Positions 8,641-15,899 of a DNA stretch of 64,000 bases are shown here, one piece after another. The notes beneath the pieces were generated by a model. It did not search any database. It saw only the letters and a list, made by a program, of their open reading frames with translations, and had not been told where the DNA came from. Each line of letters opens with the position of its first letter. Position 1 is the first letter of the stretch. Source of the DNA: an uncultured Sphingobacteriaceae bacterium (GTDB lineage: Bacteria > Bacteroidota > Bacteroidia > Sphingobacteriales > Sphingobacteriaceae); contig CAMPKC010000014.1 of NCBI GenBank assembly GCA_946887045.1, positions 27,719-91,718 of the forward strand, given 5' to 3'. The position numbers and the translations under genes are program-made.

Positions 8641-9999
8641 TCAAGATGGATCATGTAAATCCAATTTCTTAAATCCATTTCGCGAGATCCAGCCTAATAC
8701 AAAACATACGATAATTAAAGGCAAAAGCATTTTTAGCAAGGAAAACTCCTGCTTCACCTCAAGTTTTTCTACCTTAATGCTGCTCCAGTCTACGCTATTA
8801 ACCGGCCGATTGGCAAATATTCGTTCGTAGAAAAAGAGCCGCTTTTTTTCGTGAAAGGCTTGCGTGCTGTCTAAAAAAAGCAGATGGTTTTTTAGATCCG
8901 TTTGAGACAGACTATTCAGCGCCAGCTGTGTATGCAACACCGGAAGAAAAAGGGCGATTGTGCGGGTTTTATTTTCTCTTAACCGGAGTTTCTCCCGCAA
9001 CTCAGTAGATTGCTTAAGTGATTCATCATCTCCCATCTGGTGCATGGCATAGTACCATAACCAGCTAAACTGCTTGTCCGGCAACGGATACTTTTTAAAT
9101 TGCGGATAGTGCGAATAGAATTTATTCATGGTGATGCTCTTTTCCATATCCCATTTTTCGTGGTAACCTTGTCTTTGTTTTACAACCGTGTGCAAAGCTT
9201 CCGGAACAGGATAACCGTTAGAGATGTAGCCGTTAACTATTGCCGGGCTCAGAATTATAAGCACTACCCAGAGCGCCGATAATGCTACAGCATTGAAAGC
9301 AGAGCTCTTTCGCCATGATACCACCCATAAGCACAACGTAAACCAGAATAAATGGTAGCATGCAAATAATAAAACGGTAGCCAGCAGAGATTTGTTCAAA
9401 GGAATAGAGAGGATGACCACAGCTAGTAGCAATAGGAACGCAGTAGCAATGTAAATCAAACCCACCCGAACAACTAGTTTGTTCCAAATAGTACGCAATG
9501 GCGCAGGCGATTGAAATTGAATCATTCGCCATGTGCCTCCTTCTTTTTCCTCCGACAATAAATTAAAAGTAAAGGCGATTATAAGCAAGGGGAAAAGGTA
9601 GATCATCACAAACCCCAGGTCCATATTACCCAGCAGCAGATTTGCAGGATTGTTTAAATCGGTGTCCCACTTTTGATTTTCCAGGTTCCGGATAGTAACA
9701 CTCTGAATAGATATGTTCACGTCGCGCTGGCCGATTGAGATGCCGGCTAAAGGTTCTGAAGTGTTTACCAGAGAAAACTTGAGGTAGTAGAGTAGCAGCC
9801 CCAGATCGTCCTTAAAAAAGTTTACATAATTGGCTGTGTATTCCTTTTGAAATACTTCAGCATTCTTTGCAGCTTCTTCCTGCTGTCGTAAAAATTGTTT
9901 TCCAATAAACACACTCAGCACGCCGCTAAGAAGAATAAAGCTCAGACCTATTATTGTAGCTCCTGAGCGAATGAATTGTTTGAAAGCTAGCTTGACCAT
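8641..9999 (-). CDS. ABC-2 type transporter permease, DUF3526-like (second of two)
   Basis: A 452-residue protein with an N-terminal membrane helix (about 14-35), a large extracytoplasmic loop, then a block of four helices (about 125-275), a second long periplasmic loop and a final helix near the C-terminus. The pattern, and L-L-S-E-E-K-E-G-G-T-W-R after the second helix, match ABC-2 permeases with a DUF3526 region. It starts one base after the stop of the first permease and is the last gene of the operon. With its partner and the ATPase it should form a full transporter; the substrate is not evident. Confidence 0.75.
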   Translation of the reverse strand: MVKLAFKQFIRSGATIIGLSFILLSGVLSVFIGKQFLRQQEEAAKNAEVFQKEYTANYVNFFKDDLGLLLYYLKFSLVNTSEPLAGISIGQRDVNISIQSVTIRNLENQKWDTDLNNPANLLLGNMDLGFVMIYLFPLLIIAFTFNLLSEEKEGGTWRMIQFQSPAPLRTIWNKLVVRVGLIYIATAFLLLLAVVILSIPLNKSLLATVLLFACYHLFWFTLCLWVVSWRKSSAFNAVALSALWVVLIILSPAIVNGYISNGYPVPEALHTVVKQRQGYHEKWDMEKSITMNKFYSHYPQFKKYPLPDKQFSWLWYYAMHQMGDDESLKQSTELREKLRLRENKTRTIALFLPVLHTQLALNSLSQTDLKNHLLFLDSTQAFHEKKRLFFYERIFANRPVNSVDWSSIKVEKLEVKQEFSLLKMLLPLIIVCFVLGWISRNGFKKLDLHDPS

Positions 10000-10000
10000 G

Positions 10001-11449
10001 TTAAAGAGATTTAAACTTTTTTGTGATTGTAAAGAGTAAGACGATTGGAAAAATTAGCCAGAACATTAAGGCAGCTATTGAAAGCCACTCATTCTTCAAT
10101 ACAAACTTTGTAGTATTGAATTGATATTTAAAATCGGGCATGTCTTCCCAGTGTTGCCGGCTTATAGAATAGGGCTTGTCGTGGTCGCCCTGTTTTTTAT
10201 TGCTTATGTGATCCATTTGCAGCTTATTCATCCGTTGCGCAAGGCTGTATCTGAAAGTTTCAGCTTGCTCCTGGAAATCCGCATACGACTCAAAATCCGA
10301 CCCTGTCAGCGCCATCGATAGATTTTTGATAGCGATATATGGGTTGATGAAGGAAGAGTAGCGATTGAAGCTGTTTTGTTGCCTGTACCGGTCAAGCAAC
10401 CCGTTCCGGTGAAAGTTGTAGATCTCAGAGCTGATTTGTTCTCCCTTATACATTAGAAAACCGGCATAATTGAAAGGTAACTGAGATACACTGTCAACCG
10501 CATATTTATTGAGCAGTGAATCTTTTATAGCTTTAAATTTAGGGTCGCCCGGGTTGTGCCGGTCTCCATCCTTTTTCAGATCGTGCTCCAGTGCAGCTTC
10601 GAATGCAGCTTTTGAAGGGGTAGGGTAGCTGTATGCCCCGAGTGCCTGCGCTCCCCGCGGGATAACAAGGATTGTGAAAATCCATATTCCGGTGAGTGTA
10701 GTCAGCGCTCCTTTAGAAGTTTTGCTTAACGCAGATATTAACACTTTTATAAGTGACCAACCTACAAAATAAACCATATAGGAGAGAAGTAAAAGCAGCA
10801 GTCTGATTGTATCATCACTGTTTTCCTGAAAGCCGGTTAAACCCATCCATAGCAAAACGGTTATGAGTATCACCGGTAAATAGAGCAGCAGTGCCATTGC
10901 TGTAATTCCGAGCGTTTTTCCCAAAACCAATTCCTGCCAGCTAACTCCTTGTGAGAGGATTATTTTTAATGTGCTGCTTTCTTTCATAGCCGCTACTGCA
11001 TTAAATCCCATAAAGATTAGAAAGAGCGGCACCAGAAGCTGTAAAATCATAGCAATACTCATCTCGCCAAAGCGGAGTATGCCGGTAGAAAGACTTGCCT
11101 CAGAAAAGTTAACGGTATTTTGCTTGTGAGCCTCCAGAAACAATGACACACCGGTAAAGCTTTCCATACCAAAATCAAAAAAGCTTAAAGGATGTTTTGG
11201 CCGGAAAGCAAAATAGCCGTAATGAGCCATACGGTGCGGATGTTTGTCGGGATTACTAACCCATTGTTTTCGTATCAGCTTTTGGTAATTTGAACGGAGC
11301 TCGTGTTGTTGTTGGTAGTTATCCCATCCCAGGAATGTGGACATGAGTAATAGCATGCTCAGCGTTGCAATAAGCCAGCGTGTGGCTTTGTTCTTAAGGA
11401 GAGTTTTGAAAAACTGCTCCGAGATAATCAGAATTATTCGTTTTCGCAT
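10001..11449 (-). CDS. ABC-2 type transporter permease, DUF3526-like (first of two)
   Basis: A 482-residue protein with the same architecture as its downstream neighbour: one N-terminal helix (about 24-41), a periplasmic loop, four clustered helices (about 130-270), a long loop and a C-terminal helix (about 450-478). A-A-M-K-E-S-S-T-L-K after the second helix is the ABC-2 cytoplasmic coupling region. The two permeases are divergent paralogues that probably make a heterodimer with the ATPase encoded upstream. The gap to the TonB receptor gene is only nine bases, so receptor and exporter-type transporter are co-expressed. Confidence 0.75.
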   Translation of the reverse strand: MRKRIILIISEQFFKTLLKNKATRWLIATLSMLLLMSTFLGWDNYQQQHELRSNYQKLIRKQWVSNPDKHPHRMAHYGYFAFRPKHPLSFFDFGMESFTGVSLFLEAHKQNTVNFSEASLSTGILRFGEMSIAMILQLLVPLFLIFMGFNAVAAMKESSTLKIILSQGVSWQELVLGKTLGITAMALLLYLPVILITVLLWMGLTGFQENSDDTIRLLLLLLSYMVYFVGWSLIKVLISALSKTSKGALTTLTGIWIFTILVIPRGAQALGAYSYPTPSKAAFEAALEHDLKKDGDRHNPGDPKFKAIKDSLLNKYAVDSVSQLPFNYAGFLMYKGEQISSEIYNFHRNGLLDRYRQQNSFNRYSSFINPYIAIKNLSMALTGSDFESYADFQEQAETFRYSLAQRMNKLQMDHISNKKQGDHDKPYSISRQHWEDMPDFKYQFNTTKFVLKNEWLSIAALMFWLIFPIVLLFTITKKFKSL

Positions 11450-11458
11450 CGTATTTTC

Positions 11459-13954
11459 TTAAAAGCTGTAACTGGCAGTGGCTATAAAATTCCTCGGTGC
11501 ACCCGGGAACAGACGCAAATAATTTTGAGCGCCTATCCAATACGTTTTTCCTGTTATATTATTGACATTAGCAGCTATACGAACATTGCTTTTGCTCGGC
11601 TTATAATAGATAGCAGCATCAAATAATGTGTATGCCGGTACCTTGAAAGAGCGGGTGAACCAGGGAACTTTATCTCCGCTATATTGAACTCCAAAGCCTA
11701 CACCGAGGTCTTGCAGAACTTTTCCTCTGTTGAAATTATACCGAGTCCATAGGTTAGCGCTTTTGAAAGGAGTATTCTCTTTTCTTTGTCCTATGAGTTC
11801 GGCATTAGCATCTTTTACAATTTTTGCGTCGATATGGCTGTAAGAGGCGTTGATTTGCCAGTTTGGTAGAATGTAACCTGCTATGTCGAGTTCAAACCCG
11901 CGACTCCTGTCAGCGCCTCTGGTAACCAGCGAATCCGGGAATTGAGGCAGATTAGCATTCATCAGGATGTTTTTCTGATTGATCTCATAAACCGCCGCAT
12001 TCAGTTCAAGGTGCTGATTAAACCATGATGACTTTACACCAAGTTCTTTCAGGTTACTTTTTAGGGGTTCAAACCGGTTGGCTGACCTTGCTGCCCCGAA
12101 GAAAGCTCCTGTACTGGGCATTAATGACACAGTGTTAGACTGAGGTTGAAATCCTTCCAGGTAGGTAGCATAAACACTTGCATCAGCTGTAAGTGAATAA
12201 CTTAAACCAGCTCTCGGAAGCAGTGCCATTTGGGTGAACGCTAATTCTTTTGAAGTATCATAATTGGTGATGTCTTTGAACCATTCCTGGCGGAGGCTCA
12301 GCAAGACTGTGAGTTTTTGCCAGGTTAGCTGCTCCTGAATATATACTGCTTTGTTGGTAGTTAAAGCCGACGGAAGTTCGGTTCTGACATTCAGGTTATA
12401 ATCATTTAAGTTTCTAACAGTGTTCGCAGGATTGGCAAGATTGAAATGTGAAACGTTTGGCTTCGGTAAGGCTACACCGTCAACAGTAATTGTTTGATAG
12501 TTAGCAGCATTAGCTTTAACAAAAGAACCGGCCACGGTTCCGTCCTTCAATAAATAACCCCTTGCGGAGTTCTGACCGCCTCCTTTAAGTTTTTCCCAGT
12601 ACTGAAGGTCGTAACCTACCAGTAATTTATGTTTAGCAGCTCCGGTAGCAAAATCCAGATTGAAATATGAGTTCAGGTTATCTGTATTCCAAAACTGCTT
12701 GCGCTGTATAAACTGCATAGCGGCCAACGAAGAAACCGGGTTTCCCTCAATATCAGGAGCAAAGGCATTGGTTGTACGATGCTCTTGCAGGTCTTCGGTC
12801 CAGGTTTGTTTCATATAAGATGTAGAGAATGAAAGCATGCGGTTGAACTTATGAGAGAGGTTTCCCATCAGCATCAATTCCTTTGAACGAAAAAAATCAT
12901 TTGAAGCACCCAGGTTTGAACTGATTGGCGTACTGTTGAGGTTTGTTACTCCCGCCACGGCACCAAAAATCGGCTGCCCGCGGTCGAGATTACCATTCAT
13001 ATTACTTAATATCATTTCTACACCAAGAGCCGTTTTATCATTAGGGATGTATGACAGTGACGGAGAAATCAGGAAAGATTTGGTACCTACAAAATCACGA
13101 TAGCTTCTGGCTTCCTGGTAAGCTCCGTTAACCCGGTATAATAGCGTGGTGTCTTTGTTCAGCGGGCCAGTGAAGTCAAGTGCGCCGCGCAAAGTACTGA
13201 AGCTTCCTGCGCTCATGCTGATTTCTTTTCTGCTGACGGCCAAGGGCTTTTTCGTTACGAGGTTGATGCTGCCGCCGGGGTCCACCGATGCGAAGGTTGC
13301 GCTTGCCGGTCCTTTAATCACCTCAATTCTTTCGATATTAGTTGTTAATGGCTGAAGGAAGTAGTATTGCCTTGTACGCATCCCGTTGACAATCTGACCT
13401 TCCTCATTCTGGCTTATTCCACGGATAGCATATTGATTGTAAAAGCTGGAGGGGATTACACCGCTGCTTATTTTAACGGCATCTGTTAATTGAAATGCCT
13501 GCCGGTCCTCAACCAATTCTTTCGTGATTGTAGATATGGATTGAGGGATATATCTGTTTAGCGTTGCCGTTTTAGTGGCCCCGAACGAATAATCGCTGTT
13601 GTATTTCTTTGAGCTTCTGCCGATAACTTCTACTGTTTGTAAATGATTAGCCTGACTAAGCAACCGGATGAGGATTGTGTCCATTCCCTCGCTTACATCC
13701 GATGTTTTCAGGTAACTTTCAAAAGCGAAGTGACTAATCGAAATGGTATAAGTACCCTTGCTTATTTGCGGTATCTGGAATTTTCCGAGTTCACTTGTTT
13801 TTGTTGTATGAGAAAACGTTTTGTTTTTAACGATTACTGTTGCATCGGCAACCGGCTCACCATTTTCAGTCGTTACTTTTCCTTCAATAGCTTGTTGCGA
13901 AAAAGCTGCAATGCTTAGTACTAGCAGGATAATAAAAGTTGATATAAATTTCAT
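11459..13954 (-). CDS. TonB-dependent siderophore-type receptor with N-terminal CarboxypepD_reg domain
   Basis: An 831-residue outer-membrane receptor. A signal peptide (1-19) precedes a carboxypeptidase-regulatory-like beta-sandwich (about 22-95). The plug follows with P-Q-S-I-S-T-I-T, Y-A-I-R-G-I-S-Q-N and I-K-G-P-A-S-A-T-F-A, then a barrel ending in aromatic Phe. The plug motifs are those of the siderophore receptor class (FhuA/FoxA-like). It sits between the ABC ATPase and the two permeases with nine-base gaps on both sides. The ligand is probably a metal chelate, inferred from family and neighbours; no Fur box was identified by eye. Confidence 0.85.
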   Translation of the reverse strand: MKFISTFIILLVLSIAAFSQQAIEGKVTTENGEPVADATVIVKNKTFSHTTKTSELGKFQIPQISKGTYTISISHFAFESYLKTSDVSEGMDTILIRLLSQANHLQTVEVIGRSSKKYNSDYSFGATKTATLNRYIPQSISTITKELVEDRQAFQLTDAVKISSGVIPSSFYNQYAIRGISQNEEGQIVNGMRTRQYYFLQPLTTNIERIEVIKGPASATFASVDPGGSINLVTKKPLAVSRKEISMSAGSFSTLRGALDFTGPLNKDTTLLYRVNGAYQEARSYRDFVGTKSFLISPSLSYIPNDKTALGVEMILSNMNGNLDRGQPIFGAVAGVTNLNSTPISSNLGASNDFFRSKELMLMGNLSHKFNRMLSFSTSYMKQTWTEDLQEHRTTNAFAPDIEGNPVSSLAAMQFIQRKQFWNTDNLNSYFNLDFATGAAKHKLLVGYDLQYWEKLKGGGQNSARGYLLKDGTVAGSFVKANAANYQTITVDGVALPKPNVSHFNLANPANTVRNLNDYNLNVRTELPSALTTNKAVYIQEQLTWQKLTVLLSLRQEWFKDITNYDTSKELAFTQMALLPRAGLSYSLTADASVYATYLEGFQPQSNTVSLMPSTGAFFGAARSANRFEPLKSNLKELGVKSSWFNQHLELNAAVYEINQKNILMNANLPQFPDSLVTRGADRSRGFELDIAGYILPNWQINASYSHIDAKIVKDANAELIGQRKENTPFKSANLWTRYNFNRGKVLQDLGVGFGVQYSGDKVPWFTRSFKVPAYTLFDAAIYYKPSKSNVRIAANVNNITGKTYWIGAQNYLRLFPGAPRNFIATASYSF

Positions 13955-13963
13955 GTGAGTGTG

Positions 13964-14659
13964 CTAAATGGTTTCGAGATATAGGTTTTGTAATTCACTG
14001 GCTGTAACTGATGCTGCGTTCAGGGTGTGGACAAGGGAACCAGCTTTCATAATTCCAATTCTTGAGCCGATATTTACGGCATTGAAGATGTCGTGGGTAG
14101 CCATTAAAATTGATTTTCCCTCAGCCGCAAGCTGTTTAACAATAGCGGTGAACTCGGCGGTAGCCTTAGGGTCAAGGCCACTGGTGGGTTCATCCATTAC
14201 AATTCCATCGGCATTTTTTGCTAATGCTATTGCAATTCCTACTTTTTGTCGCATCCCTTTAGAATAGTTTTCCAGCAGCTTATGATGAGCATCTTCAGCC
14301 AGTCCTGCTTTTGTTAAGTAAGCAGAAAGTTCCCGGCGGTCGTAATTAAATCCTGCCAGCTTGCTGAAGTACTGAAGGTTTTCGATGCCGCTTAGATTTC
14401 CGTAAAGCATCACCACTTCAGGGATGTAGGCCAGATGCTTTTTAGCAGTCTTGGAATTCAGGGAAATCTCAAGGTCGTTTACTCTTGCCGAACCCGATGT
14501 GGCCTGTAAGAAACCTAGAAACAAATTAATAGTTGTGGTTTTGCCGGCGCCGTTTTGCCCGAGCAAACAGAATACTTCACCCCTTGAAACGGTTAGATCC
14601 AAACCGTTCAAGGCAGTGTGCTCACCAAAGCGTTTGGTGAGACCAATGGCCTGTAACAT
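13964..14659 (-). CDS. ABC transporter ATP-binding protein
   Basis: A 231-residue nucleotide-binding subunit. The Walker A loop is G-Q-N-G-A-G-K-T (about 34-41), the signature Y-S-K-G-M-R-Q-K is at about 132-139, and the Walker B D-G-I-V-M-D-E is at about 151-157, followed by P-T-S-G-L-D and a switch His in T-H-D. All catalytic residues are present. It belongs to the drug/ABC-2 exporter class and should power the two downstream permeases at the inner membrane. It lies nine bases upstream of the TonB receptor gene. Confidence 0.9.
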   Translation of the reverse strand: MLQAIGLTKRFGEHTALNGLDLTVSRGEVFCLLGQNGAGKTTTINLFLGFLQATSGSARVNDLEISLNSKTAKKHLAYIPEVVMLYGNLSGIENLQYFSKLAGFNYDRRELSAYLTKAGLAEDAHHKLLENYSKGMRQKVGIAIALAKNADGIVMDEPTSGLDPKATAEFTAIVKQLAAEGKSILMATHDIFNAVNIGSRIGIMKAGSLVHTLNAASVTASELQNLYLETI

Positions 14660-14726
14660 AATAAATTAAATTATAAAATGAGTGAAAATACAGGACATAA
14701 TCCTGCAAGAAATTTGAAGAAAAAAA

Positions 14727-15053
14727 TTAAATAAGAGAAGGAGGACCCCGGTCGGAATAACTAAGTCCTATAGAAGTTACCGATCTGCTTTGGTAGAGAT
14801 CAAAATACTGAGTAGAGTCAGATGTTTTTTGTGAAATAATGAAAGGTTCGGTAGTGAATGAGTCTTTAGCAAAGTGGTAATCACATATATCACATTGCTG
14901 ACTTTTCGAGCCTAACTCAATTTTTGTCCTGTGATTGTCGCTTGAGTCGTGATCGTGAGTGTGAGAAAGCTTTGTGCCCTGAATAAAAAATAATACCAGC
15001 AGCAAGAAGTATGCAGCCAGTTGCTTTTTTTGTATGGGTTTATTCCTAATCAC
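14727..15053 (-). CDS. Small exported His/Cys-rich protein, possible metal binder
   Basis: A 108-residue protein of unrecognised family. A hydrophobic N-terminal segment (about 12-26) should export or anchor it. Directly after come H-T-H-D-H-D and a further His, then C-D-I-C-D-Y-H. These clustered His and C-x2-C residues would suit a soft or transition metal such as copper, zinc or iron; this is inference from composition only. It is the first gene of the ABC/TonB-receptor operon, 67 bases before the ATPase. It may deliver or sense the metal handled by that operon. Confidence 0.6.
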   Translation of the reverse strand: MIRNKPIQKKQLAAYFLLLVLFFIQGTKLSHTHDHDSSDNHRTKIELGSKSQQCDICDYHFAKDSFTTEPFIISQKTSDSTQYFDLYQSRSVTSIGLSYSDRGPPSLI

Positions 15054-15119
15054 GGGTCAAAAGTAATTGAATTTTCTTTTTGCCGGTATTTTTTTTATGA
15101 ATTCTAAATTAAAAGGAAT

Positions 15120-15455
15120 TTACTCTTTACCGTTTTTATTTCCAGATAACTTGCTTGATCTGGGCAAACTGGCAAAAGGCACTGAATATCCAGGATCGTT
15201 TTTGAGACAGCTTATAAGCTTTTTGTAGTGCAGGTATTTGACAATGTGCGCTACCAAATAGGTACCACTTTCGAGCCACCCAATCACTTTTAAAGGAACA
15301 GAAGAGAATACCTTACAATCCTGTCCATTCAAAGATTTGATAATAGCTGATTGCAGTTTTCTGCCTTTCCAGGTCATGTCAATTTCAAAACTGCCTCTTG
15401 CTTTAAGCCCTTTAACACGACCTTCAGCACAGGCATCGGGCAATGCTGGTAGTAA
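15120..15455 (-). pseudogene. Remnant of a GH95 alpha-L-fucosidase (C-terminal tail only)
   Basis: Reading on the minus strand from 15455 gives L-L-P-A-L-P-D-A, then [19 protein letters not shown], then [11 protein letters not shown]. This is the C-terminal beta-domain of GH95 fucosidases. A stop codon lies immediately before the L-L-P motif, and nothing of the roughly 700-residue catalytic part remains. The usual Trp after P-D-A is Cys, and the final 50 residues do not look like the family, so the piece is decayed. An ATG inside it (15443) allows a 107-residue frame, but function is unlikely. Confidence 0.75.
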
Positions 15456-15899
15456 TTAATAAAGTTAAAATGACTTTGTAAAATCCACTGATTTCATGCG
15501 TGCTTTTCTTGTTTAAAATCTAAGGTTTCTGCCTGCTTAATCATTGTCTCGCGAGATTGAAAAATAGGAGTGTATATGCGTTTTGGCGATGATATGATGG
15601 TTTTAGTTAACATTTTTCCTTTAGATAGAAACATTTGATCTGTTATGACTCATCGCTCCAGGGTAAATTTGGATACTAACAATTAGTTAAGGAGACCAAA
15701 AAGGGAAATTCAATTTGCAGCTTTAATAAGCGCGCCAATAAGTAGAAGTAAATAGAGAGATAAAAGCATCGTTAATCTTAATTAATACGGTCCAGGCTTT
15801 CACAATATTTTATACCATCGTTCGCAGCATTTGAGACCTCTGTTTTAGAATAATATAAAATTAGCTTTTCATTTTAATTTAAATATCGATTACTGTTAT
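15456..15899. other. Non-coding leader region of the xyloglucan locus
   Basis: 444 bases without a coding frame I can support. It separates the GH95 remnant from the first intact gene of the locus and must hold the regulatory input for that gene. A TAAATTTG at 15664-15671 fits the -7 consensus, but the nearest TTTG (15634-15637) is 26 bases away, slightly too far for a confident promoter. The last 60 bases are very A/T-rich. Confidence 0.5.

Noticed and set aside
15632..15671. TTTG and TAAATTTG as the main promoter of the xyloglucan locus
   Set aside because: The spacing of 26 bases is longer than the usual range of about 17-23, so it is noted only as a weak candidate.
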